From: Neocallimastix lanati (nom. inval.)
Lineage: Eukaryota > Neocallimastigomycota > Neocallimastigomycetes > Neocallimastigales > Neocallimastigaceae
DNA: 64,000 bases
Direction of reading: 5' to 3'
Assembly (NCBI GenBank): GCA_016946835.1
Contig: JACVTC010000029.1
Location: 570,001 to 634,000, forward strand
Below are positions 37,901-50,300 of this stretch, piece by piece (within the stretch, counting starts at the first letter, position 1; the number at the start of each line of letters is the position of its first letter). Under the pieces are notes generated by a model. It was not told the DNA's origin. It saw only the letters and a program-made list of their open reading frames with translations, and made no database searches. The position numbers were made by a program, and so were the translations under genes.

Positions 37901-40900
37901 TCAATCATTGGAAAGCCAGATGAAAAGGATGGTTATTATCTTATTAAAGAAAATATTATAATCACTGATACAAGCGAAGAAAGTAATAAAATTGTCATAT
38001 GTCAAAATTCAGATTGTACCATCATAAATGCTGAGGATGGTTATTATCCAGATGTAAATGGAAATGCTGTTATCCATTGTACAAGTGGAGACGAAAACGT
38101 TTCCTGTAAATTGGAAAAGGTTAATAAATCATCTACATTTATTGATGCGGGTGATACAAGTCATTTAATTTATTGTGAAGTGGATACTGATAGTAAAGTT
38201 TATTGTTCTTCATTTGAAAGTAATGCGAGTGAAGGAAGGCAGGAACATTATGTAAGCGGTGATGAAAAACTTATTACCTGTACTTTCAATGGAGAGAAAC
38301 CGGAATGTGTTATTGAAGGTAGTACCTTTAATGGATACTTTATAGATTCTGCACCACAACAAAGTACAGATAAAAAAATTATTAGATGTGCTGATTCTAT
38401 TTGTGAAGAAATAAAAATAAAAGACTTAGATCTAACTGGACCTGGAACTCTTAATAATTATGCTGATGGTATTTCAATAAATATCAATGAAAGTACTTCT
38501 ATCAAAGTAGAAATTGGATGCGAAACAAGTTATCAATCCATAGACGTTGAAGCTAATGTATTCCCAGGGGTTCATGAAAAAAGTACAATTTCGGTTAAAA
38601 TTGATAAAGATGGTAGTATTATCTATCTTGAAGATACTTCGTTGGAAACCTGTGAAAACGGTTGTACAAATGAAATTTATTGTTGGGATTCTCAAAATAG
38701 TAAAATTCAAACAGAAGTTAATCAAGTTTGTGAAAATATCAATGGAAAAAATCATGTAGAACTTACTGAAGCTGGAAAGGCTATACTATTTTATGATAAT
38801 AATGGAAAAAATATTGAAGAACCTACTATGGATACACCAAATATTATGGCTTATCAGTGCACTTTTGAAGAAGGTGAGAATTTACCCCAAGAAAAATGTA
38901 TCCTTGTTAAGGGATATCTTATATCTAAAGATAATAAAATTCTTCAATGTAATGGATGGAAGCGGGAAGGATGTACCATTTTGGAAAATTCAAGTCCCTG
39001 TGTTGATGGAGATGAAGGAAGATTAGGAGAAGGAGATAATGGTAAAGAAGTTTGTTTCGGTAAAAATTTAGGAGTTCCTCTTCCAACAAAAGAAGATGAA
39101 GTAAGATATGTAGCATTTCAAGTTAATAATGTTAAAAATAATAATGTTAATGAAATTTATGGTAAGAATAAAGGAGAAATTGTTTTCCTTGCTTTAACTA
39201 AAAATTCAGTATTAGTAGCAGAGAACTCTGAAGCCATTAATGAAGGTATATATTTGAATTGGAGTGCTAAAAGCTTAGATGATGGTTTAATTGATTGTAC
39301 TGTAAAAAGTAATATTGAAGAATGTAATATAAAAAGTGGATTAGGGTATTATCTTGATGCTAGTTCTTTATTTAAAAAAACGGAAAAACAAAGAAAAAGA
39401 AGTAATGAAAACGATTCCTATAATTGGTTAATTAAATGTGAAAAAGGAACTAAATGTCAATTAATCTCACCAAATAAAGGTTATTATATAAATGCTGATG
39501 TTTCAAATGAACTTCCTAAAGCATTAATTAGATGTCCCGATGAAACCTATTGTATTGCTTATGATGGAAATCCAAACGACATTTATATAAATAATGATGA
39601 TAGTAAACTTATTCAATGTAACTCGGAGAAATGCTTAAGTGTTACTGAAAATAAAAATATATTAGGTAATAATAATATTCCTACTTATTTTAAAAATGCT
39701 GACGAGGCGGCTGATGATTCATCTATTCTGATAAAATGTTTTGGTACTTGTACAACTATTTCAGCTGAAAGTAATAATGTTTTTCTAAATGGTAACCTTA
39801 AGGTAAATGACAAAAATGATAATGGTGAAAGTGGAAAACCTTTAATTATTTGTTATAATAAAAGTTATAGTGGAACAGATACTTCCTCAATAGAATGTAA
39901 AACTTCTGAAGCAGAAGGAGCTGAGAGTTATTATATTAATGCTGGAGATTATATAAGTAATGATAATAAAAAATTACCCCTTATTAAATGTGAATCAAAT
40001 AGTGAATGTGAAAGTAAAGAAGCAATTATTATTAAAGAAGCTTCCGAAGTCTTCTATATAAATAGTAATTATGGTGAAGAAAAAGATAATGAAAATTATT
40101 TGATTAAATGTACATCCGATACGGAATGTGAATATTATAATAATGACAAAGTGGATGACAATACTGAGCATTATGTTCATGGTGAGGCTGAAGGAATTAA
40201 AAATGCTGTAATTGAATGTAATATGGAAGAAATAACTGTTAATGAGGAAGAAGAAAAGAAATATAAAGCTTTTTGTAGATTAATTGAAGATCCGTTATCA
40301 AAAAATGTATATATAAGTACTTATAATCAAAAGCAAATCATTATATGTTCTAACACTGAATGCACTGCTCAAGATAATGATTCAACTCCAAAGAAAACTG
40401 AATATTATATTAACACCGATCCAGAAAATAAAATAAATTCTCTTATTAAGTGTTCATATAATGATAAATGCGTAACGGCTGAAGAATATGATGAATTTGA
40501 AAACCAAAATCAAGTTTTTATAAATTCAAACTTTGGTAAAACTGATTATGAAAATCAACTAATTAAATGTGAAGATGGTAGTTGTGAATTAACTAAGAGT
40601 GAAGCAACATCAGATAATCCCGAATATTACTTTAATTCAGGAGATTCAGATACTTCTGGAGACTATCGAGGTGACGTCATCGAATGTATTGCAAATGAAG
40701 ATAGCAAAGTAACTTGTGACTCAATAACTTCGAGTGAAGGTAGTGTTTACATTAATGCCAATTATGATAATGATAAAAATGAAAATCAACTTATCATCTG
40801 TGAAAATAAAGTATGTAAAGAAAAATTAATTGAATATACCGACGAAAAAACTGAATATACTTTTGTTAATGCTGGAAAAGAAAATGAAGGTGGAATAATT

Positions 40901-43900
40901 AAATGCATTAAAACAATTAATGAAGGAAAATGTACAGTTAGCAAACTAGGTGAAGAAGATACTTTTATTGATGATAATACTGGTCAGTTGATTGTTTGTG
41001 ATGAGAATGGTTGTAAACCAAAATCTACAGGTGCTTCAACAGATAGTAATGAATATTATTTGAGTGGAGAGGAAATAATTAAATGTGAAGTTATTGATGG
41101 TGAAAAAATTTGTAAAAAAGTAGTACCTATTCCCACTATTGATGATGGGGTATTTATCGATTCTTCTAATCCAAATCAAATTATTTATTGTGACGGTAAC
41201 AAATGTTCTTCTAAGCCCTCTACAGCGGATAATGATAAACCCCAATACTTTATTAATGGGGATCCTGATAGTGATTTGATAGAATGTAGAAAGAATGGAG
41301 AAAAAATAACCTGTAAAGCCATTAGTGGTAATGATGGAGATGTATTTTTAAATGGAAGTTATCCAGAACCCGATCAAAATAATCAAGTTATTAAATGTAA
41401 TTCCGAAACATGTATAGCCACTACCATCTCTGGAGGTTCTGGGGATTCTGATGAAAATCCACAATATTTCGTAAATACTGGAAATAAAAACAGTAATAAG
41501 ATGAAAGATGCCTTAATTGTATGTGTGAAGTCAGTTTGTGAATTACAGGATGGTAGTATAAATGATGTATATGTTAATAGTGACGAGGAAACAAAGAATG
41601 ATAAGCCTTTAATTAAATGTGAAAAACTTGGATGCAGTATAAGTAGTAGTGGTGCCACCAAAGGTAATAATGAAACATACATAAATGCTGGAAAGGATGA
41701 AGGAATTTCATCTGATAATAACTCATCAAAAAAAGGTATTATTGAATGCTCTATTGATTCAAGTAATAAAAAGGTGACCTGCATTGTGAAGAAATCAGAA
41801 GAAGTTCAAGAGGGTCTCTATCTCAATTCAAATTACTCTGAGACCGGTGATACTAATCAAATGATTAAATGTACTGAAGAAGATGGATGTATAGGAATGA
41901 CAATAAACGAAGGAACAGATACACAATATTATGTGAATGGCGAAAGCACTGGTCTAGAGAATGCCATTATTGCCTGCACGAATACAAAATGTGAGAAGCA
42001 AACGCCGACGAGTGTCCCATCCTACTACGTAGGAAAAGATGAAAATGGAAATCAAGGGTTAATTGAATGTGTAGAGACGACAGTTTCCAGTCGAAGAAGA
42101 TCTACCAGAAATACTATTCAAAAATGTACCTGGAGGCCAGCTTTTACTTCTGACGGTTATTATTTAAATAATGGGTATAACAAGTTATCCTATCCACTGA
42201 TTCAATGTGATTCCTCGGAAGGATGTAATACAGTAGAAGCCGAAATTGGATATTATATTAATGCTGGTAATTCACAGAAACCTGTAATTGTTTGCGAAAG
42301 AGAAAATAACGAATGTTACGAAAGAGAGTCTCCTATATGTCCAGAGCCAGCAATGGCTATTCCAGGAAATTATTGTTATGCGGATGGACAATTGAAGTTC
42401 TTTAAATCTAGTGATTCTGCTGCTGTCTCCGCTTCTAAAAGTAAAGATATTTTCGTATCTGCTACCATTCCAAAAAATGGATTCCCAGGAATTCGAAGTT
42501 CAACATTTGCTTTATTTAAAGTTTCGTATTACTCCATAAATCGCTATTACAAAAGTGGCTCCATTATTGTTGATAAGAATGGGAATGTGGTTGATTCCAT
42601 GGATGGGGATCAATCGGATTACACAATCTATACGTGTGATGAAACTACGAAAGTGTGTACCGAAAGTAAAGGCTGTTCCCCCAACACCTATCTCTACGAT
42701 GCCATCAATAAAAAGGCCATTCGTTGTAATGAGGAAGGAAAAATGGAATACACTGATGAGGATGGGTATGTGATTGGTGGTTCAGGTGGATCAAAGACAT
42801 CTACTATTATTTACTGTGATAAGGATGGTGAAAACTGCTATATTATTAATCCTAATCAATCCAATGGTAACGGTCATGATGGTCGTGACACCAATGATAG
42901 CAATAACAGACCGAAAACGGTGTATTATACAAATGGTAATAACTTAATAAAATGTACCAATGGTGTTTGTGTAAAAGTAAGTGTTAAACCTGGAAATTAT
43001 TTAGGTTACGGAGAAAATGGAATACTTGGCATTATTCATTGTAACGCCAATAATGTATGTATCTTCATTAATCCTGATAGTGGTGTCAAATATCTGAATT
43101 CTGGTTCTGATCGAAACCATTATCCCCTTATTGAATGTACCCTCAATGAGGGATGTTATGTAACCGAAGGTAATCCGGGATACTATCTCACCTCCTCGAG
43201 TAAGACTTTAATATTTTGTAAAAGTTTCATAACCTGCTACGAAATAAATCCCTTGGAGCACTACTATTTCAATGCCGACTGTACAGAAGAAAACAACACT
43301 ATTATTAAATGTGTGGAAGCTGGTAATGTGATTTCCTGTTCCCTTGAAGATGCCCTCAGTGGTTACTACTTGACGAGTGAGCCTGATAAATTAGTTCATT
43401 GTCGTATCGGAAATAGATGTAAAGAAATTCGTGTTCATAATGGTATCTTCCGAGGAGCCCTAAAAGGAGAAGTTTCCATTAAACGACGTTCTGAACTAGA
43501 GAAAGATCTTCAATTTGAGATAAGGAATCCTTTGAATAAGAAACCTTCTAAAAGAACGAATGAATTATTAGAAGTTAATTATAATTCAGAAGATATAATG
43601 GGTATTGTTAAAAATAAAGAATTGAAGGAAGAAAGTGAAAGTAAAATCTTTAGTGCCAGAGACATCAATAATATCTATGGTATAATTCGTTGTGTAGAGG
43701 GTAAATGTGCTGCTTTAACCATAAATGAATTAGCCGCTGTTCCCATCTGTGAATTCAGTAATAATAAATGCTATATCACACTCGACTATTCTATGACCAA
43801 AAAAGGGACAAATTCAATAAGAGCTGGTGATTTCTGTACGAATAGTGATCATTCAGTTCTCTATTTTGCCATTGATACTATTGTGATGAAACCGAATGTT

Positions 43901-45475
43901 ATTTCTGGAAAAACAGCCACTTATGTTTATACGACCTCCACCACCAATTGTCTTGAAGCCAACGAATCCTATCGTGAGAGGTACTTTGCAGAGAAATCAG
44001 GTATCTATACCCTCGATATTGATTGTATTCTTCAAATCCACGAAACTGCCTATCTCTTTCTGAATAATAAAGAAAACAGAATTGTTAGTAGTCGTGATAT
44101 TGATGAATACAATAATAATCATGTTATATTGTATCGTTGTAAAGGAAGTCATTGTCGACCTGTTGATGCTCTGAATACTATTACCTATATTGTTGACATT
44201 AATAAGAGAATACTGAAATACAATGTAAATAACAAATTATATTCTTTTGCCAATGATAGGGATATCATTTGTATCTTTAAAGATAATAAATGTACTCCTA
44301 ATGCTGATATGAAGAATAATGAATTCTGTGTCACTTATAAGGGAGAACTTGTTCTAGCTCAATCCTCAATTAAAAATCGTGAAACTGGAGATTGTTACCT
44401 CTCCGAAAGCATTAATTCTTTTATCTATGGCTATGGCTTCTCTCAACACCTCTACCATATGAATAAATTTGCAGCGCAAATGGTAGATCAAACAGGATAT
44501 TATATCATTAATATGGATACAAATACCACTATTGGACGAAGGATCTATCGCTCCAAAAACATAAATCTTGTAATGTATGCTTGTACATATTCTTCCTGTT
44601 ATGTCTATGAACCCCATGAAGATACATATTATTACGACTCCCAAGCCAAAACCATTTTTAGATATAAAGACGGTAAATTTGATTTACCAAATAATTCAGG
44701 TTATGCTTACATTTCCATTGATCCTACTAATACATACATTTATAAGTTTGAGAAAGAGGCATCAAATGAAATAAAAATTCAAATCATTGCTAATGACGGT
44801 TATTACTATACAATAGATAAAGAAATGTATTACTGTAATCTAGATGAAAACCATAACTGCAGTCCTATTGATGAAACTGGCTACTACATAACGAATATAG
44901 GTGCGATTTACTACTGTATTCATGATTCTGAAGAGTTGGAAGCCACTGAATGTACGAAACAACTTTGTATCAGTGGACAATATTATTATATTGAGGAGGC
45001 ATACTATCGCTGTGATAGTCATTCCAATTTTGTTCCAATGAAATCAAGGTACTGTTCCTATGATGAAAATGTCGTCATTAATTTCCCACTAGCCCTAACA
45101 GAAGAATTACCAGGAAATGTTAAACAAGCCGTTGAGGAAATTAGTAAGTATAATAACGCTACAGCAATATCTCGAACGCATGGAAAGAACTATTTTGAAT
45201 CAATTAGTGGTATTTTTACTAATTGTACATACAATGTGGAAGAAAGTACCTCAATGTTTGAATTGGTTTGTATAAATAATTATGTTGATATTGATAAAGA
45301 CACCGATGAAATTAAAATTTGTTCTATTGATCAACTTGGCTATGTTGAATGTATAGAAAATGAAGAAAATCCAAAAAAATGTAACATAAGTAGTGATTCC
45401 AATTCAATAAAGACCTCTATATTTATGATCAAATATTTCATTTTAATATCCGTGATCCTCATCTTCCACTTTTAA
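26181..45475 (+). CDS. Giant Cys-repeat secreted protein, fungal cellulosome scaffoldin (ScaA)-like; 5' end incomplete
   Basis: Ten exons: 26181-26966, 27188-28156, 28798-29625, 29871-30296, 31310-31717, 31943-32746, 32919-33374, 33891-34271, 34579-35469, 35718-45475. All introns are phase 1, and the exons join without a stop to 5,235 residues. The N-terminal half has ~270-residue modules keyed by C.....C(K/R)QTYGY(L/I)K, G.L...G.LC and F.I....G. Then come 35-45-residue units (YYIN.........LIKC....C), a further Cys-rich region and a hydrophobic C-terminus. Length, repeats and anchor fit the ScaA scaffoldins of anaerobic fungi, which display dockerin-bearing enzymes; this is inference. The ATG at 26171 is probably not the start, because its GATATAG fits an acceptor and there is no signal peptide. 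Confidence 0.75.
30395..30453. repeat. (AAT)n microsatellite in scaffoldin intron
   Basis: About 18 ATA/AAT units within the long intron 30297-31309. Antisense reading gives an artefactual poly-Ile ORF. Confidence 0.9.
38030..43440 (+). other. Scaffoldin-like gene: short Cys-repeat zone
   Basis: Dozens of imperfect 35-45-residue units of pattern (Y/F)(Y/I)(I/L/V)N.........(L/I)I.C....C, for example YYINAGDY, ISNDNKKLPLIKCESNSEC, FYINSNYGEEK, YLIKCTSDTEC. Two Cys per unit suggest one disulphide per repeat. Asp/Glu/Asn-rich spacers make the zone acidic. Units are diverged in DNA as well as protein, so this is an old expansion. It is the segment most like the dockerin-binding repeats reported for ScaA. 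Confidence 0.65.
43440..45475 (+). other. Scaffoldin-like gene: C-terminal region and hydrophobic tail
   Basis: A third repeat style (YYYDSQAKTIFRYKDGKF, YYTIDKEMYYCNLDENHNC, YYITNIGAIYYCIHD) resembles aromatic choline-binding-type repeats. The last ~20 residues (MIKYFILISVILIFHF end) are hydrophobic with no basic cytosolic tail. They follow a small polar stretch (NISSDSNSIKT), as in GPI-anchor signals. Confidence 0.55.
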
Positions 45476-46238
45476 TTGAAACGTAATAAAAATATAAATA
45501 TTAAAACATAAAAAAATATATTATATATTTATCTAACTTTTTATCGAAATTTTTTAATTAATATAAAAAATTTTGTTGAATTAATTTTCTATTTAAAATT
45601 AAATAGATTAAAGTTCAATCAATTTTTTTAAAAAAAAAAAAAAGTAATTATATCTTTTAAATTATATTACTAATAATACTAATTAAATTATTATTATTTC
45701 TATTTACAATATTATACAAGTATCTTTTAATATTTAAATAAAAATTTTTTTTATTACAATGAAATATACATACATTTGGTATAATTCTATAGAATTCGAC
45801 TATTTTATTTTTATTTTTTCGTTTTTTTTTTTCATTTTCAAAAATATATAATTATCATTTCTTTATCATCGTAATAAAAAATAAATATAAATATAATAAT
45901 ATGTAAAAATAAATAAAAAGAGCAAATAAATTAAAATATATAAACCTATTTAATAAATAATAAAAATTTTATATTTATTTTTTTATTTTTTCAACTTTAA
46001 AACAAAGAAAAAATTTTATTTAACAAATTAGATAAAAATATAAATATATAAAGCAACGTATATAAATTATTTTTTTTATTTATAAAATGAAATATATATT
46101 ATTATTATCTATTATAAAAATTATAATTTTTAATATAGTCATATTTATAAATTATCATTATTATAAATTATTATTAAAATTTATTACTTTTAATAAAAAA
46201 AGTTTTTCTTTATCCAAAAGTAAAGCAATATAAAATTA
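45476..46238. other. 3' flank of the scaffoldin-like gene
   Basis: A/T-rich with no gene. It presumably holds the polyadenylation region (AATAAA at 45486 follows the stop closely). Confidence 0.45.
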
Positions 46239-46445
46239 TTTTAGAAATAAGAATCTTTTTTATTATATGAAAATATTAGAATTGTATATAAATATAATAA
46301 TGTATGTTTTTATAGTATTTATAGTTAATATGATATGTAACTTATTATTATTATTGGTTACATATTTTACATGAATATATTAATATATATAACAATACTC
46401 TTTATTTTAATATAATTATAAAACTTTGTATTTATATTTCTAACA
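46239..46445 (-). mobile_element. Copia-type LTR, minus orientation, of an inverted pair
   Basis: Minus-strand sequence starts TGTTAGAAATATAAATAC and ends GATTCTTATTTCTAAAA, about 207 bp. It shares GTAACCAATAATAATAATAA and TTAACTATAAATA with its partner at 46496. Confidence 0.7.
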
Positions 46446-46495
46446 AATTATAATAAAATAATTCAACTCTTTACAGAAATTATACATAGAGCTAT

Positions 46496-46696
46496 TGTTA
46501 AAAATATAAATATAAAATTTTATAATTATATTAACTTAAGGAGAAATAATATTTATTTTAATATATTCATGCAAAATATGTGACCAATAATAATAATAAG
46601 TTATATAACATATTAACTATAAATAAAATAAAAATGTACATTATTTTTAATACGATTATATTTATCATATAATAAAGGAGATTCTTATTTCTAAAA
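46496..46696 (+). mobile_element. Copia-type LTR, plus orientation, of an inverted pair
   Basis: Starts TGTTAAAAATATAAATAT and ends GATTCTTATTTCTAAAA. Nearly the same as the LTR at 58192-58404. Fifty bases separate it from the inverted LTR, with both 5' ends facing inward. Confidence 0.7.
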
Positions 46697-46878
46697 GCTA
46701 GTACTCAACAAAGATTTCTATTCTGACCGATTGTATTAGTACAAACTAGCCATGAGCGTCAACTCTGAAAATAATACAGGTCTAAATTGCCAATACCTCT
46801 GAAGGAGAGATCCATAATTTCTATCGGATTGTCAATTTAATCCCTAATCCTGAATAAAATTTTATAATCTGGAAGTGA
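46697..46878. other. Unassigned spacer of normal base composition
   Basis: A stretch richer in G+C than its flanks (ctaccg/ccgattg-type sequence at 46720-46870). No ORF or family match seen. Confidence 0.35.
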
Positions 46879-47049
46879 AGTTTGTTGTATGGTCTTTTTT
46901 CTGTATCTATTTATACATTTATTTTGAATATTAATTTTATTTCACATTACTATTTAAAAAATTTTTACATTCAAATTTGACATATAATATTTATTTTTTT
47001 TTTAATTATATATAACAATAAAAAAAATAAAATTTATTATTGAATTATT
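46879..47049. repeat. Left copy of ~171-bp duplication flanking the copia element
   Basis: Starts AGTTTGTTGTATGGTC and ends TTATTGAATTATT. Repeated at 53494-53667 with a single visible substitution in the T tract. It lies immediately outside the 3' LTR. Confidence 0.9.
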
Positions 47050-47284
47050 AAACACCAAAAACAAATATTGAGAAAATTAGATATATTTTTAGAATAACAT
47101 TTTATATATAATACTTAATATTTAATTTTATTTATCTTTATTTTTTTATAATTACAAAAGTGTATATATTTTTAACAAGGTTACATTTTATTTCTTTTAT
47201 AATTTTATTTAAATATAATAATATTCTGATTGGGTAAAATATATTAAAGTCATTATTAAGTATTTATTTTTTTATATTCTAACA
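47048..47284 (-). repeat. 3' LTR of the copia element
   Basis: Minus-strand TGTTAGAATATAAAAAAAT...GGTGTTTAATA, 237 bp. It ends TA rather than the usual CA. The polypurine tract lies directly inside at ~47285-47292. Confidence 0.85.
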
Positions 47285-47337
47285 TTCCTCCTAAAATATG
47301 ACTTTCCTAAAATGTCATATTTTTAATTTATATTATT

Positions 47338-50300
47338 TCAAATAAAATATAAATCATCAATTTTTGTTAATAAGGAATTTCTAAATTTATCCATTAATGT
47401 CCCATTTAAATACTTCGTAAACCCATCAGCGAGATTGTTTTCAGATTTTATATATTTAAGATAGATTTTATTTTCTTTGACTATTTCTCTTATGTAATGG
47501 ACCCTAATGTCTACATGTTTAGTTTTTGGGTTGATAGTTTGATTTGTAGCGTTATAAATAGCTGCTTTATTGCCAACATTTACTTCAATATTTTTAATAT
47601 TTAAGTTCAATTCTTCGAATAAATTTAAGTACCATATACATTGTTTACCGCATTCACTAAGACTGTAATATTCGGACTCGGCTGTTGAAGTCGATATTGA
47701 TTTTTGTAACTTTGAACACCAGCTTGTTGGTGCACCGCCAAATGTTATTAAGAATCCTGTTGTTGAACGTCTAGTTTCCAAGTCACCTCCGTAATCCGAA
47801 TCGACATAAGCTTTAACATTCGGATTATTTGTGAAATTTATTCCATATTTTTTAGTTCCTTTTAAATATCTTAATATTCTCATTACGTTATTCCAGTCTT
47901 CCATATTTGGTTCCTTTGCCCTTCTAGCTGCTTTTGATACTGAGAAGATAATGTCGGGTCTTGTACATATACTGAGATATAATAAATTTCCTATTATGCT
48001 TCTATATTTTGTTTCATCTACTTTTACCTTCCTAAGATCTTCATTTTCAATTGGAGTCATAATTCTAAGAGGTGTACAATTTTTCATATTAAACTTAGAA
48101 AGTAATTCATCTATATATCTGTGTTGATGTAAAAAGTAACCATTTTTATGTTTTATAAATTTTATTCCAATAATATAATCAACATTACCTATATCTTTCA
48201 TTTTGAACTTTTTCTCAATTAATAATTTTACACTTTCTATTGTTTTCTTTGATCCTGATATTAGAATATCATCCACATATATAGCTAACATACTTAAAAG
48301 TTTTCCTTTATTAAATTTAACGTACAGACAAGGTTCACTTATAAGTCTTTTATATCCAATTTTTATTAGATAGCCGTTTAATTTATCATTCCACTTGGCA
48401 CCACTTTGTTTCAGTCCATATATTGCCTTCTTCAATTTCCAAAATTTCTTATTGTAATCTTCATGTCCTTTAGGAGGTTTCATATACAAATCTTTATTTA
48501 ATTCAGCATTTAAATAGGCGGCAGTTATATCTATTTGGTTTATTTCAAAATTGTTCTGAGTGGCAATTGCTGTAAAGATTCTTATTGAATCCTGTTTTAA
48601 GGTAGGTGCAAAGGTTTCTTTATAATCTATGCCGTATTCTTGCGTAAATCCCTTTGCTACTAATCTTGATTTTCTTTTGATTATTTCTCCATTTGAGTTT
48701 CGTTTGAATTTGAAAATCCATCTTGATGATATTAAGTTTGCGTTCTTAGGTATTTTATCAATTGTTTCATATACTTTTAGATTTCTCATATTGTCGAGTT
48801 CATTATCGACTGATTTTAACCATTCATTTTTATCATTTAAATTAAAGATATCATCATAATTATTTGGTTCGCGTAATTCTTTTAATGATTTTTGTTTTTT
48901 GTTATTTGAATTTAATATGAAGTTTTCATTTCTATTTCTTTTTCCTAAATGTATGGAAGATTCTATGTTAAATAATTTGTTATTCGTTAAGTTATTAATG
49001 ATTCGTTGTTCATTGTTGTTATCGTTATTATTGTTTGAATTATATCTGTCTATATTTGAATTATTATGATTGTTTTTATTACTGACAGTGATCATATTGT
49101 CGTTTTCATTAATATTATTATTTATTTTGTTATTATTGCTGTTGGTAGTGTTGTTGTTGCTGTTTGTGTTATCGTTGTTATTAATTTTATTGTTACTTGT
49201 GTTATTGTTATTATTATTGTCGTTGTTGTTAATGTTATTATCTTGAGATTCTATATTATTATTATAATCTTTGTTTTGATTATTATTAATATTTTTGGTG
49301 TTGTTATTATTGTTGTTTCTTCTTTTGTTATATGTTCTTTTATTTTTTATTTGAATGTTTTTACTTGGTATATTATTTTCATTTATTTGAGTATTATTGT
49401 CTAATATTTGAATATTATTTGAGTTATTGTTATTATATTGATAATACGGATTATTATTGTTAGTATTATTAAAGTCTTTGCCATGGTTTATATCATACGT
49501 GTTATCATAAAAGTAGGTATTATCATTCCTCCTTATTATATTATTGGGAATAAAATTTGAGATGTCATTATCGCAATGAGATAAATGTGAATTTCCTGGT
49601 GTAAATTCAAAGAATTCAACATTTCGTGAAATTATAATTTTATTATTTGTTATATCAAGAATTTTGTATGCTGTGGGATTATCAACATACCCCAAGAATA
49701 TGCCAGGAGATGAGTTATTTTGAAATTTGGTACGGAATAGTTTTGGAACGTAATAAAAAACTTTACATCCGAAGACACGTATGTTTGAATAATCAACTTT
49801 GTTATTGGTTAAAAGTTCATATGGAATTTTATTATTTATCCCTTTATGAGGGATTCGATTATGAATGTAGTTCGAAGTAGAGACGGCGTCTTCCCAAAAT
49901 TGTAAGCTAAGTTTTGCGTCATTTAACATTGACTTTGCAGAATTGATTATAGTGCCGTTGAATCGTTCAATCCTACCATTTTGTTGTGGGTGGTAGGGAA
50001 CAGTAAATTGATGTTGTATTCCAAAGTCAATGCAAAATTGTTTGAAATTTTTGTTGTTAAATTCGGTACCATTATCTGTACGGATATATTGAATTCTTTT
50101 GTTAAATTGATTTTTTATTTTATTAAACCAATTAAGGAAGTGATAAAAAGATTCTGATTTACTCTTCATAAAGAGAGTCCACCCAAATCTTGAATGGTCA
50201 TCCAAAATGGTTAAGATATATTTATTGTCATAGATAGAGTTTTGTATTGGACCTATAAGATCCATGTGTATGAGTTGAAATATATTTTTGGCTCTATTAT

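Noticed and set aside
49066-49404. Val/Ile-rich plus ORF antisense to copia
   Set aside because: It is the reverse complement of the Asn codon runs in the gag-pol linker.
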